Shown: piece by piece, positions 1 through 9,037 of the stretch
Position numbering within the stretch: the stretch's first letter is position 1
Layout of the letters: every line of letters begins with the position of its first letter
DNA from: Desulfuromonadaceae bacterium
Lineage (GTDB): Bacteria; Desulfobacterota; Desulfuromonadia; Geobacterales; Pseudopelobacteraceae
DNA: 64,000 bases
Assembly: GCA_028681335.1 (NCBI GenBank)
Contig: JAQUIT010000020.1
Span: 1 to 64,000 of the forward strand
Direction of reading: 5' to 3'
Notes under the pieces: model-generated
Seen by the model: the letters and a program-made list of their open reading frames with translations, nothing else
The model's database searches: none
Told to the model about the DNA's origin: nothing
Made by a program: the position numbers and the translations under genes

Positions 1-170
1 ACCAGACGAACAACCTACCCAAATCAATCTCGCTTGTCAATAACTTTCTTACTAACAAAAATCTTTTTTTCGGGCCCCTCGCAAAACTTCCGTCTCAAAA
101 GGGACTCGCTTTCTATCACATACTTTTAAACTCTGTCAAAAGAAAAATGACCGACATCAAAATAAAGTTG

Positions 171-1403
171 TCAGTGGACCGCACAGGAGATGCATGGATC
201 GAAACAGCGGATCAGTATTTCCGTTGCTTTCTTGATTTGCTCGTATTCGGCACCATCCATCGCGATGACAAGTTCTTTCAGCGATACGGCGATTGCACCC
301 TGATTGATCGCCGTCGGTGTAATTATGTCTCCAGCTGAACAGACACCATTGTTGTCAAATCTATAACTATGCAGGAGTGCCCCTCTGGGCGCCTCCATAA
401 GTGAAATGCCCTGACCTCTTCCTGGAGCCGCAATGACCGGCACCTCATTTTTCAGACCGTCATCAAGCAGCTGATCGACCAATATCTGCGCACGTTCCAC
501 TGCCAGCTGCAGTTCAATCATTCTTGCCTTGAGAGAACTGGATATTGAGGTGTTTGTAAAATATTGTGCGTATTTTGCCGGCATCGCTAAGGTAAGTCGA
601 GCCAGCGGTCCGACCATGAATGGCGCCGCTCCATCGAAGCGACTTACCTTGGCGTGGGTATGCAGCAGCACCTGCTCGTTCAACCAAGCTGCCGCTGAAG
701 CGGCTGGCACGGTCTCCACAGGCGTAATCAAGCGGTCGCCAAAAAGTGGCGGTCCACCGCTGACTGCGCAGACAGGAAGCATTGCCAACGGCGGCAGGAG
801 ATCATCCAAGTCTAATATATAGTCACAGCTTTCAGCAAGATCGCCATGCACCGCCGCGAGTTTTTCTTTCAACTGCTGCAACTTTAAAGCTTCCGGTATT
901 GTCCCCAATCCCCCTATCAGCAGATTGAACGGGTGTATGGCCCGCCCCCCTACGGTTTCCTGGATCAGGTTGCCGAGCTTCTTGATTCTGAGCCCCATCT
1001 GCAACTTCTCCGGTTCATGCGCTGCGAGCTCCTGAACACCGTTTACCCCCAGATAATCAGGCAATGCCAGACAGAATATGTGCAGCGCATGGCTTTCGAT
1101 CTGCCCCCCCTGTACCGCAAGTTCGCGTAGCAGTCCGGTCTGCCGCGTTATATCAACCGCCAGTGCCTGTTCAACCGCTTGAAGCGCTGCTACCTTGTGA
1201 ACAGTTGAGCAGATGGAACAGATTCGACAGGCGATGTCCGGAATTTCATCAAAACGCCTCCCAACCACTAACGCTTCGAACAGTCGCGGGGATTCGTGCA
1301 GATCCAGGCGGGCATCCACCACCTTGCCTCCCTCCCGGACCAGCTTGACAGTGCCGTGCCCCTCAACTCTGGTCAATATATCGATCTTACTCGAACTGTT
1401 CAT
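171..1403 (-). CDS. hydA: [NiFe] hydrogenase large (alpha) subunit, group 3b / sulfhydrogenase type
   Basis: This is the catalytic subunit of a soluble bidirectional NAD(P)-linked hydrogenase. The N-terminal nickel motif RICSICSTVH is visible (Cys62 and Cys65 counted from the chosen start) and the C-terminal motif DPCISCAVH supplies Cys404 and Cys407. The ATG at 1403 is chosen because it overlaps the hydD stop as ATGA; a GTG three codons upstream is possible. The length of 410 aa fits the family. The protein stops directly after the His of the last motif, so the C-terminal extension that an endopeptidase removes in most [NiFe] hydrogenases is absent. It is the last gene of the hydBGDA operon. 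No maturation genes (hyp or protease) lie in the window. The family call is firm; the 3b subgroup rests on the beta-gamma-delta-alpha order. Confidence 0.95.
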   Translation of the reverse strand: MNSSSKIDILTRVEGHGTVKLVREGGKVVDARLDLHESPRLFEALVVGRRFDEIPDIACRICSICSTVHKVAALQAVEQALAVDITRQTGLLRELAVQGGQIESHALHIFCLALPDYLGVNGVQELAAHEPEKLQMGLRIKKLGNLIQETVGGRAIHPFNLLIGGLGTIPEALKLQQLKEKLAAVHGDLAESCDYILDLDDLLPPLAMLPVCAVSGGPPLFGDRLITPVETVPAASAAAWLNEQVLLHTHAKVSRFDGAAPFMVGPLARLTLAMPAKYAQYFTNTSISSSLKARMIELQLAVERAQILVDQLLDDGLKNEVPVIAAPGRGQGISLMEAPRGALLHSYRFDNNGVCSAGDIITPTAINQGAIAVSLKELVIAMDGAEYEQIKKATEILIRCFDPCISCAVH

Positions 1404-2143
1404 AACTTCCACTCCGGGCAGAAGCGGCGTAACCGCCCTATCACAGCCGTGCGATCAAAACCTTTTTGCGCGTATACCTCAAGGGCCTCGACTAGGTTGG
1501 CCTCCGGCACCGGTCCCCGGCACCCCTCGCACGGCACCGACAGGCTTGGGCAACGGGCGCCGCACCCACCCAGAGTCAGTGGACCAAGACAGAGGGCATC
1601 CCGCTCCGTCAACAGGCAGAGATTTTCTCGCATCCGGCATTCGGTACATACCGGGTAGTCGATGCCTACCGGTAGTGCCCCCCGGAGCAACCCCGCCAGC
1701 ATCCTCAGCAGCTCTTCCTTTTCCGGAGGACAACCTGTGACAACAGCATCTACCTTTACCAGGCTCTGTAGCGGGATCGGATCAAAGGTTTCATCGGCAA
1801 CCGGACTGTGGCCGTACACCTGCTGACGCAATAGTTCTCGCCCGTCTCCATTGCGGAGAGCCGCCACCCCGCCACACGCGGCACATGTCCCCAGCGCAAT
1901 CAGATATCTGCTACGTCTCCGCAACTCCTGCAGCAACTCCTTTTCGTGCGGCATTGATATACATCCCTCCACTAAGGCGGCGTCATACTCATCTGCCAGC
2001 AAAGCAGGCGAAGTGGCCATTGGAAAGAATTGAAAGTCAAACATTTCCAGCAACACCGGCAGCTCATCCTCACAATTCAGCAAGGAGAGCTGACAGCCGG
2101 AGCATGCTGTCAACCCTGCTATGGCAATCCGCAGTTTCTTCAT
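1400..2143 (-). CDS. hydD: [NiFe] hydrogenase small (delta) subunit
   Basis: This is the electron-transfer small subunit that pairs with HydA and carries iron-sulfur clusters between the NiFe site and the flavin subunit. The N-terminus has the proximal-cluster motif ACSGCQLSLLN, followed by GTCAACGG, a VTGCPP motif, and a cysteine-rich C-terminal half (CTECRMRENLC, GGCGARC, CEGC), enough for three [4Fe-4S] clusters as in sulfhydrogenase delta subunits. The start at MKKLRIAIAG is preferred because its ATG overlaps the hydG stop (ATGA) and a GAGGG lies upstream; the open frame extends further but lacks family similarity. It overlaps hydA by 4 bp, so the two subunits are probably translationally coupled. 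No Tat signal is seen, so it is cytoplasmic. Confidence 0.93.
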   Translation of the reverse strand: MKKLRIAIAGLTACSGCQLSLLNCEDELPVLLEMFDFQFFPMATSPALLADEYDAALVEGCISMPHEKELLQELRRRSRYLIALGTCAACGGVAALRNGDGRELLRQQVYGHSPVADETFDPIPLQSLVKVDAVVTGCPPEKEELLRMLAGLLRGALPVGIDYPVCTECRMRENLCLLTERDALCLGPLTLGGCGARCPSLSVPCEGCRGPVPEANLVEALEVYAQKGFDRTAVIGRLRRFCPEWKL

Positions 2144-2976
2144 ACGAGAGAACCCTCTATCCCTGCCAGCTCTGCAAAGCTGAACACCGGGCCATCGACA
2201 CAACAGAGACGTGTCCCCACAGCACAGTGCCCGCAACGACCAACACCGCACTTCATACGCCGCTCCAGAGAGAGGTGGATGTTCTCGTCAGAAAGTCCCA
2301 TCCGCTGCAAACGGGAGACCAGAAGCGGGTAAACAACCGGAGGGCCACAAATCGCAGCGAAGATCCGTCCAGGGTCCAGCTCCAGTTGATCCAGCAAGGC
2401 TGGAAGCAGGGCAATCCGGCAGCATGGAGGCCCATCAAGGCAGTGTTCCTGGTGGTCTACCGACATCTGCAGCTCGACCTCCCCACGCTTTTGCAACTCC
2501 AGCAGCTCATCTAAAAACAACAGGGCGCCGGTTTCACGTGCGCCATACAGAAGAGTCAGACGCCCCCAGAGCTCCCGCCGGTTCATCAACGCTAAAAGAA
2601 GCGAACGGAGTGGCGCAATTCCCAGACCGCCGGCAATCAGCAGCAGGTCCTGACCGCCATAGGCCGACAGTGGGAACCCGCGACCAAAGGGGCCCCTCAC
2701 CCCGACAGCATCGCCCGGCGCCGCAACTTTCAGTGGTGTTGTCACGTGCCCTACATGCCGGACGCAGAGTTCGATCCTGCCATCTTGCGAGGGAAAGCCA
2801 CAGTACGACAGAGGAATTTCACCGACCCCGGGGAGAGAGAGTTCCAAAAACTGGCCGGGGAGAAACGATGCTGCAACCGGGCAGAACGGTTCCGTATAAA
2901 GGGTAAACAGAGAGGTGTCGACCGTCAGCGGCCGGATTGTCGAAATGACTGCCGGAACGGGAAGATTGTTATTCAC
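2140..2976 (-). CDS. hydG: Hydrogenase/sulfur reductase gamma subunit, FAD- and NAD(P)-binding
   Basis: This is the diaphorase subunit that exchanges electrons with NAD(P)H. It is a ferredoxin-NADP reductase-like fold: an FAD-binding barrel (PLSYCGFPS and the following strand), a nucleotide-binding stretch LIAGGLGIAPLRSLLLAL, and a C-terminal [2Fe-2S] cysteine group MKCGVGRCGHCAVG...CCVDGPVF, as in PyrK and sulfhydrogenase gamma subunits. A GTG start at 2976 is chosen because a strong GGAGG-type ribosome binding site lies just upstream; it overlaps the end of hydB by 8 bp. The predicted length is 278 aa. It lies between the beta and delta genes in the usual order. The symbol follows sulfhydrogenase usage and is unrelated to the [FeFe]-hydrogenase maturase HydG. 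Confidence 0.9.
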   Translation of the reverse strand: MNNNLPVPAVISTIRPLTVDTSLFTLYTEPFCPVAASFLPGQFLELSLPGVGEIPLSYCGFPSQDGRIELCVRHVGHVTTPLKVAAPGDAVGVRGPFGRGFPLSAYGGQDLLLIAGGLGIAPLRSLLLALMNRRELWGRLTLLYGARETGALLFLDELLELQKRGEVELQMSVDHQEHCLDGPPCCRIALLPALLDQLELDPGRIFAAICGPPVVYPLLVSRLQRMGLSDENIHLSLERRMKCGVGRCGHCAVGTRLCCVDGPVFSFAELAGIEGSLV

Positions 2977-3961
2977 GCTGTCCTCCCTCCAGCCGCTCCG
3001 CCAGTGGTCGAAGATCAAGCCCGGCTGGGCAGACAGCCCGGCAACGACCACAACCGACGCAGGAGGGAATCCCCTGAGACAGTCCGAACCCGCGATATTT
3101 GTGACGGTAGCGATAACGAAAGCGCTCTGCCTTGTCCTTGCGGAAAGTCATGCCGCCTGCTACCTCAGCATGGCCCTTGAAGAGGCAGTTATCCCATTGC
3201 CGCACCCGGGATGCAGAGCAGTTATCCAGCCCGCAGAATTCCAGGACATCAAAACAGTAGCAGGTCGGACAGCATATTGAGCAGGCTCCGCATCCCAGAC
3301 AACGGCTGGCGAGCTCCCTCCACTCCGGGAGTGTTGCATCCGGTTCGGGCCGGGTTGCCTCTGCGGCAGCATGGCCAAAGAAGCGGCGAGCATCTTCAGG
3401 CACGGCTACCACCCGTTCTTCAAGGAGATCCTTTACCTTCTCGAGGAGCTCATCACCACGAGCAGAGCCGCTGGTGACAACAAACCCACCTTCAACAACG
3501 TTAAAAAACAGGTCAAATAACGCTTTCAGCGGGGAGGTCAATTGGTGGCATGAGCAGAATTCATCCGGGGAACAGGAAACCCCGACCAGAGCAAGCACTG
3601 AGCGGCGCGCGACATAGAGCGGGTCCGGTTCGTCATCCAAAAAGATCCGGTCAAGATAGTTGATCCCTGCCAGATCGCAGGGGTGGAGCCCAAACAGAAT
3701 AATTTGGTGCACGTCCTCAACAGGCATCTGATAACCGGCTCGCACCGTATACTTAAGAATCGTTTCCTGAGGGTGCAACAGATATTTTTTAGGTGGGAGC
3801 AGCGTCCGAACAGCGGAAAGGTCGGGAAGAGTCCCTGGGGCAATTGCGGCAAAACGCACCACCCCATCATCACCACGGACGGGGCCGTGCAGCTCGGCAC
3901 TCTGTCGCAGCCTCACTAACAGGGGCGCCAGATTATGGTTTGCGATAAACTGAGTAGCCAT
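2969..3961 (-). CDS. hydB: Hydrogenase/sulfur reductase beta subunit, 4Fe-4S
   Basis: This is the iron-sulfur subunit of the soluble hydrogenase and resembles anaerobic sulfite reductase subunit A. Two ferredoxin-like clusters are readable in the C-terminal third: CLGCGACSICCPTCYCFD and CVGCGRCRAVCPAGLD. The N-terminal two thirds match the family-specific domain that contacts the gamma subunit. The ATG at 3961 is preferred over a GTG three codons earlier because AAGGTG sits at Shine-Dalgarno distance. The length is 330 aa. It is the first gene of hydBGDA and has a good sigma70-type promoter directly upstream, within the 3' end of the preceding glycosyltransferase gene. Confidence 0.92.
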   Translation of the reverse strand: MATQFIANHNLAPLLVRLRQSAELHGPVRGDDGVVRFAAIAPGTLPDLSAVRTLLPPKKYLLHPQETILKYTVRAGYQMPVEDVHQIILFGLHPCDLAGINYLDRIFLDDEPDPLYVARRSVLALVGVSCSPDEFCSCHQLTSPLKALFDLFFNVVEGGFVVTSGSARGDELLEKVKDLLEERVVAVPEDARRFFGHAAAEATRPEPDATLPEWRELASRCLGCGACSICCPTCYCFDVLEFCGLDNCSASRVRQWDNCLFKGHAEVAGGMTFRKDKAERFRYRYRHKYRGFGLSQGIPSCVGCGRCRAVCPAGLDLRPLAERLEGGQRE

Positions 3962-4007
3962 GCATGTCACCTTGTTGGGAACGGCATTAACAAGCTAACG
4001 GATTATA

Positions 4008-4035
4008 ACTATAGCAGTCAGCGGCAAATTGTCAA
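4008..4035 (-). promoter_or_regulatory. Sigma70-type promoter of hydBGDA
   Basis: On the minus strand TTGACA (4035-4030) and TATAGT (4013-4008) are separated by 16 bp, about 50 bp before the hydB start. The -35 box overlaps the stop codon of the upstream glycosyltransferase gene. This suggests independent transcription of the hydrogenase operon. Confidence 0.65.
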
Positions 4036-5138
4036 ATCCGGTCACCACTTCCGGCGGATCGCTTCTGCACCAGGCGCTCTCCGTTGTCCACAAGCCAGAA
4101 AAACGGTGAGAGCACCCCCATAAACCAGACAAAACAGATCGCACCGGTCAATGCATCAAACAACTTGAAGTTTGAACATGGCCAGAAAATCCGATCATGA
4201 AATCTCAAAAACGGATAGCGCCCTGCACCAAGCAACGATCTTGACAATACGTCAATAAAAAAGAACATCTGCCAGGAGTTCTGCCGGATGTACCTCCCGA
4301 GAAGATAAAAGATACGAAGCGTCCCCACACCGCCCCACTCATCAAACATCATACGCCAAATGAGGCTGAAAAACGGCGACAGCAACAGTGTGCCGGCATC
4401 CTGTTGCTGTCGATATACTCCCGGCGCACGGACAAAAAAGGCCTCTGCTCCGACAGAATACAACCCCATCATCATGCTCATCAGAATATATCGACGATGA
4501 AAACCCTCCGTCTCAAAGCGCCGTGCGGAAGTTTTGAGATAACCGGGAAGGGTAATCCAATTCCCCGTTGATCGTATCTTCGCGGCGATACGTTGATCTT
4601 CCAGAAACGGCATGCTTTCATCAAAACCACCAAGAGACCTGAAAAAGCCCTTTGCCAACAGCAGCCCCTGATCCCCGTTTGTCGTATCAACCCGGTTGAA
4701 GGCGCTTTTTTCTTCGACGTAGCGATAGCCGATTGCATTGTTCTCTGTGCTACGCATGAACCTCAAGGGGAAATGGCCTGCCGTCCGTACTTGTCCGGTT
4801 GATTCCGACAGCAGGGCATGTACGGCATCGCCAAGAAGAGATCGGCAGTCAATCCGAGAGTCAGCATGCAGAAAAAGCAGATAATCACCCGAGGCCTGCT
4901 CTGCCGCAGCGTTCATCTGCTTCCCCCTCCCCCGCCCGGCAGTTACGAAACCCGCGCCGTATTGCTCTGCCACTGACCGGGTCGCGTCCAAAGAGCCGCC
5001 GTCACCAACTATTATTTCAAGAGAAATATTCTGTTGCTGTTTAATGTCTTCAAGAAGGAGGGGGAGCAGTTCTGCTTCGTTCAGTGTCGGAATAATGATG
5101 GAGAGCAACGGCTGTGGGTTTTGCAGCTGATTAGACAT
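4032..5138 (-). CDS. Family 2 glycosyltransferase, TIGR04283-like, with extra C-terminal region
   Basis: This is a GT-A glycosyltransferase. The N-terminus has the family 2 core LLSIIIPTLNEAELLPLLL, then IVGDGGSLDAT and GRGRGKQMNAAAEQA with FLHADSR as the DxD-like site, a pattern I associate with the rSAM/selenodomain-associated transferase 2 group. That core is about 230 aa. This protein is 368 aa, and the extra C-terminal part contains aromatic, hydrophobic stretches including a likely membrane segment near residues 330-350. The start abuts the stop of the upstream TVP38 gene, so they are probably cotranscribed. The substrate is unknown. Confidence 0.8.
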   Translation of the reverse strand: MSNQLQNPQPLLSIIIPTLNEAELLPLLLEDIKQQQNISLEIIVGDGGSLDATRSVAEQYGAGFVTAGRGRGKQMNAAAEQASGDYLLFLHADSRIDCRSLLGDAVHALLSESTGQVRTAGHFPLRFMRSTENNAIGYRYVEEKSAFNRVDTTNGDQGLLLAKGFFRSLGGFDESMPFLEDQRIAAKIRSTGNWITLPGYLKTSARRFETEGFHRRYILMSMMMGLYSVGAEAFFVRAPGVYRQQQDAGTLLLSPFFSLIWRMMFDEWGGVGTLRIFYLLGRYIRQNSWQMFFFIDVLSRSLLGAGRYPFLRFHDRIFWPCSNFKLFDALTGAICFVWFMGVLSPFFWLVDNGERLVQKRSAGSGDRI

Positions 5139-5825
5139 CTATACGGTGGAATGTTTTCTGTCTTTGTACCTGCCATACAACACCGGAACCAGGGCAAAAA
5201 GTCCCAACAGGGCAAAGGAGCCGAGCACACGGGGTGAGGCGATACCGGAGAGTGAATCTATAGTCGCCAAACTTGCTCCGGCATTCACATAGACAAAGCC
5301 TCCCGGAATAATACCGAGCATGGTGCCGAAGAAGAAGGTCCGTAAGGGCAGGCGGGTTAAGCCTGCTGCAAGGTTTATCAGAAAAAACGGGAACACCGGC
5401 ACAAGCCGCAGAAACAGCAGGTAATTGAACCCCCGGGTTTCCAGCTCACTATTGATCCCCTTCAGCGCGCTGCCGAATCTCTTCAGGACGATGTCGCGCA
5501 GCAGATAACGGGTCAACAGAAAGGCCAGCGTGGCACCGAGGGTTGCTGCGATATTGGCATAAAGCGTCCCCATTATTGAGCCAAACACCGCCCCCGCTGC
5601 CAGAGAAAGTATCGCAGCACCGGGGAGTGACAGTGCCGTTTGCAGGATGTAAATCACCATAAATCCAGCTACCGTGAGCAGCCTGTGGGCGGCGTAGTAA
5701 TCAAGCAGCGCCTGATGGTTGGACTTGAGAGCTGCCAAAGTTAAAAAACGCTGCAGGTCAAAGAAAAAGAAGAGTCCCACGGCCGCACCTCCGATAAGCA
5801 GGAGGACTCCTTTTCTCAGAGTCAT
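5139..5825 (-). CDS. TVP38/TMEM64 family (DedA-like) membrane protein
   Basis: This is a polytopic inner-membrane protein of the SNARE-associated/VTT domain family. Visible marks are hydrophobic segments from the N-terminus on, the glycine-rich block LSLPGAAILSLAAGAVFGSIMGTLYANIAATLGATLAF, quoted here only as the region at residues 68-105, and the later FLRLVPVFPFFLINLAAG motif typical of the domain. Relatives act in lipid scrambling or membrane homeostasis; the exact role here is unknown. The ATG at 5825 overlaps the thioesterase stop (ATGA) and the end abuts the glycosyltransferase start, giving a three-gene operon. Confidence 0.85.
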   Translation of the reverse strand: MTLRKGVLLLIGGAAVGLFFFFDLQRFLTLAALKSNHQALLDYYAAHRLLTVAGFMVIYILQTALSLPGAAILSLAAGAVFGSIMGTLYANIAATLGATLAFLLTRYLLRDIVLKRFGSALKGINSELETRGFNYLLFLRLVPVFPFFLINLAAGLTRLPLRTFFFGTMLGIIPGGFVYVNAGASLATIDSLSGIASPRVLGSFALLGLFALVPVLYGRYKDRKHSTV

Positions 5826-6241
5826 GCCTTATTCCCCTTTGCGGCTACCCGTGCGGAAAACTTTTCATTATTGACGGTAAAACGTTCATGGGTACCTTTG
5901 CCGATCATTTCCACTTCATCACGCGCCTCTATTTCCCACAGGGTACGCTTGCCGTCAACCTCCAGACACTTCACATGGGCGGTAACCTGCATGCCAGGCG
6001 GGGTGGCGGCCTGATGGGTGATATTGATCATCGTCCCGAGGGTACGCTCACCCTCTTCCAGATAGGGACGCAAAGCCTCCATGCAGGCCCACTCCATAAA
6101 ACCGACCATAAAAGCGGTCGCAAAAACTTCCGGCATCTCGCGAAACAGGTCTGATTCCGGGTAGACACGGGGAACGGTTTTCTCTTTTGACACCTGCATG
6201 CTGAATATGTGTTCCAAGCCTGGCTTGAGAGTTTCTTTCAT
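5822..6241 (-). CDS. Thioesterase, FlK-like hotdog fold
   Basis: This is a small hotdog-fold acyl-CoA thioesterase resembling the fluoroacetyl-CoA thioesterase FlK group. The pattern VYPESDLF, then ATAFMVGFMEWACMEAL and GTMINITHQAATPPGM, holds the acidic and histidine residues expected of the family. The length of 139 aa is typical. A GGGAGG site precedes the ATG. The gene follows acnA on the same strand after 47 bp and overlaps the next gene by 4 bp. The natural substrate cannot be read from the sequence; fluoroacetyl-CoA is not implied. Confidence 0.75.
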   Translation of the reverse strand: MKETLKPGLEHIFSMQVSKEKTVPRVYPESDLFREMPEVFATAFMVGFMEWACMEALRPYLEEGERTLGTMINITHQAATPPGMQVTAHVKCLEVDGKRTLWEIEARDEVEMIGKGTHERFTVNNEKFSARVAAKGNKA

Positions 6242-6288
6242 AAATCCTCCCTCTTATTAAAGCTAGTCATCCTGTCCCGCCTGTCACT

Positions 6289-8967
6289 TCAGCGTGCCAG
6301 ATAGCCAGCCAAAACATACTGCAGTATCCCGCCAGCCTTGAAGTAGGCTACTTCGTTTGCGGTATCCAGACGGCATTTAAGAGTGATGTTTGAGGTTGTG
6401 CCATCGCAGCGACTGATTTTTGCCGTCACGTTCACGCCATGCGTAAGTTCCGCCTCAAGAACCTTGAGCTCGATGGTTTCGCTGCCGTCGAGACCGATTG
6501 TTTTTCTGTTTTCCCCCTCCATAAGCTGCAGCGGCAAAATACCCATGCCGATCAGGTTGGAGCGGTGTATGCGCTCGAAGCTCTCGGCTATGACCGCCCG
6601 CACCCCCAGCAGAAGAGGGCCCTTTGCCGCCCAGTCCCTGCTTGATCCCGAGCCGTACTCCTTGCCGGCGACGATAATGAGAGGTACCCCTTCAGAGCGG
6701 TAACGCTCCGCAGCGTCAAAAATGGTCATCCGCTCACCAGCCGGGTGATGCACCGTAAAGCCCCCCTCACGTTCCGGTGTCATCTCGTTTTTGATTCTGA
6801 TATTGGCAAAGGTGCCGCGCACCATCACATCATGATTTCCACGCCTAGAACCGTAGGAGTTGAAATCAGATACAGCAACTCCCAACTTTTGCAGATGCAG
6901 CCCCGCCGGAGAATCGGGAGCAATGTTCCCTGCGGGTGAAATATGATCGGTAGTGATTGAGTCGCCAAAGAGGGCAAGGACGCGCATTTTGCCCGGCATA
7001 CGGGTTCCTTTGCCATCCTGTCCCCCCTGAAGAAACGGCGGCTGCTTCACATAGCTGGAATGCGCATCCCATGGATACGTGGGAGAGCTGTTGTTTTCAA
7101 GCGCCTGCCATTCAGGAGTACCGTCGTATAAATCACCGTAGCCGGCACGGAACATCTCCGGGGTAATATCCCCTACAAGTTCCTGCAGTTCATTTTGTGA
7201 CGGCCAGATATCCTTAAGATACACCGGACGCCCATCCGCACCGACACCCAGCGGCGCAGAGGCAAGATCTATCCGTGTGGTACCGGCCAGGGCAAAGGCA
7301 ACAACCAGCGGCGGCGAGGCGAGCCAGCTCAATTTGGCCTGCGGGTGGATGCGCCCCTCAAAGTTCCGGTTGCCGGAAAGGACCGCCGAAACGGCGAGAT
7401 CCCCTGAAACAATGGCGTTTTCAATTGCCTTGGGCAACGGACCGGAATTGCCGATGCAGGTTGTACAACCATAGCCGACCAGATCGAAACCGAGTGCGAC
7501 CAGAGATTCGTACAGTCCGGAGTGGCGCAGGTACTCCATTACCACCTTTGAGCCTGGAGCAAGTGACGTTTTGACCCACGGCTTGACCGTAAGTCCCGCT
7601 GCAACCGCCTTTTTGGCAAGCAGAGCGGCCGCCAGCATGACAGTCGGATTTGAGGTATTGGTACAGGAGGTGATGGCCGCGATGACAACATCTCCATCCC
7701 GCAGATCGACACCAAGATCGCTGATGGCAACTTTTCTCTCCACCCGTGATGCGGGGAGCGCCTTTGCTACCACGGCAGGAAGCTCCGTAAGCGGGACACG
7801 ATCCTGTGGCCTTTTTGGACCAGCCACACAGGGGACCACTTCCGCAAGAGCCACGACAACGACATTGGTAAAGACAGGATCCGGAGAAGCGGCATCACGC
7901 CACAGCCCCTGCTCTTTTGCATATAGCTCCACCAACGCTGTAACCTCTTCACGGCCGGTAAAGCGGAGATATTTAATGGTTTCGGCATCAATGGGGAAAT
8001 AACCGCAGGTGGCACCATATTCAGGTGACATGTTGGCGATGGTGGCGCGGTCGGCAATCGTCAGAGCATCAAGGCCGGGACCGTAGAACTCAACAAATTT
8101 TCCTACTACGCCCGTCTTGCGGAGAAGCTCAGTGATCGTAAGCACCAGATCGGTTGCGGTCACTCCTGGCAACAACTTTCCCTCCAGCCGCACACCGACA
8201 ACATCTGGAATCGTCATTGATACCGGCTGCCCCAGCATAGCAGCCTCGGCTTCAATACCGCCAACGCCCCACCCGAGCACACCAAGACCGTTGATCATCG
8301 TGGTGTGACTGTCCGTGCCGAGCAGGGTATCGGGATACGCAACCGTTGACGCACTATCGCCCTCTCCCCGCCAGACGACCCTGGCAAGATACTCCAGGTT
8401 TACCTGGTGGCAGATACCGGTGCCGGGAGGAACAACGCGGAAATTGTCAAAGGCATTCTGCCCCCAGCGGAGGAAAGCGTACCGCTCCCGGTTTCTCTCC
8501 ATTTCACGTTCCACATTGATCTGGAATGATTCAGGAGAACCGTAACTGTCAACCTGCACCGAGTGGTCGATGACCAGGTCAACCGGAATCTGTGGATTGA
8601 TCGACTGCGGGTCACCGCCTGCTGCAGCGACAGCGTCCCTCATGGCGGCCAGGTCGGCTACGGCAGGCACGCCGGTAAAATCCTGCATCAACACACGACC
8701 GGGACGGAAAGCGATCTCCCTCGTTGAGGTGCGCTGTTCCAGCCAGTCGCCAAAGGCCAGGATATCGTCTGTTGTGACTGTGTCCCCGTCTTCGTTGCGC
8801 AGCAGGTTTTCCAGCAGGATCTTGAGGGTGCGGGGGAGCCTGGACACGTCGCAGACTCCAGCCTTCGACAGCGCATCAACCTTGTAGATGCGGAAGCCCT
8901 GTCCGTTCACCGTGAGGGTTGCTGCAGAGTTGTATGAGTCGAGCACGTTTTTTTTCGACGTTTTCAT
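6289..8967 (-). CDS. acnA: Aconitate hydratase (AcnA type)
   Basis: This enzyme interconverts citrate and isocitrate in the TCA cycle using a [4Fe-4S] cluster. The 892 aa length and collinearity with AcnA/IRP1 proteins are clear. The cluster ligands lie in ITSCTNTSNP and in GYGCTTCIGNSG. The substrate-binding block LLGTDSHTTMINGLGVLGWGVGG and the C-terminal swivel-domain motif YGSGSSRDWAAKGP are present; these are quoted in part only to locate domains 1-3 and 4. An AAGG-type site precedes the ATG. It lies downstream of glmS with a 70 bp gap and no visible terminator, so some readthrough is likely. Confidence 0.97.
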   Translation of the reverse strand: MKTSKKNVLDSYNSAATLTVNGQGFRIYKVDALSKAGVCDVSRLPRTLKILLENLLRNEDGDTVTTDDILAFGDWLEQRTSTREIAFRPGRVLMQDFTGVPAVADLAAMRDAVAAAGGDPQSINPQIPVDLVIDHSVQVDSYGSPESFQINVEREMERNRERYAFLRWGQNAFDNFRVVPPGTGICHQVNLEYLARVVWRGEGDSASTVAYPDTLLGTDSHTTMINGLGVLGWGVGGIEAEAAMLGQPVSMTIPDVVGVRLEGKLLPGVTATDLVLTITELLRKTGVVGKFVEFYGPGLDALTIADRATIANMSPEYGATCGYFPIDAETIKYLRFTGREEVTALVELYAKEQGLWRDAASPDPVFTNVVVVALAEVVPCVAGPKRPQDRVPLTELPAVVAKALPASRVERKVAISDLGVDLRDGDVVIAAITSCTNTSNPTVMLAAALLAKKAVAAGLTVKPWVKTSLAPGSKVVMEYLRHSGLYESLVALGFDLVGYGCTTCIGNSGPLPKAIENAIVSGDLAVSAVLSGNRNFEGRIHPQAKLSWLASPPLVVAFALAGTTRIDLASAPLGVGADGRPVYLKDIWPSQNELQELVGDITPEMFRAGYGDLYDGTPEWQALENNSSPTYPWDAHSSYVKQPPFLQGGQDGKGTRMPGKMRVLALFGDSITTDHISPAGNIAPDSPAGLHLQKLGVAVSDFNSYGSRRGNHDVMVRGTFANIRIKNEMTPEREGGFTVHHPAGERMTIFDAAERYRSEGVPLIIVAGKEYGSGSSRDWAAKGPLLLGVRAVIAESFERIHRSNLIGMGILPLQLMEGENRKTIGLDGSETIELKVLEAELTHGVNVTAKISRCDGTTSNITLKCRLDTANEVAYFKAGGILQYVLAGYLAR

Positions 8968-9037
8968 AACAGGCCCACCTTTTCCGTGAGTTTATGTAAC
9001 TTTAAAATGACCCTTGCATTATCAGCATCCCGACCGA

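Noticed and set aside
12-40. Minus-strand promoter at the left edge (TTGACA at 40-35)
   Set aside because: The -10 match (TAGGTT) is poor and no downstream gene is visible inside the window.
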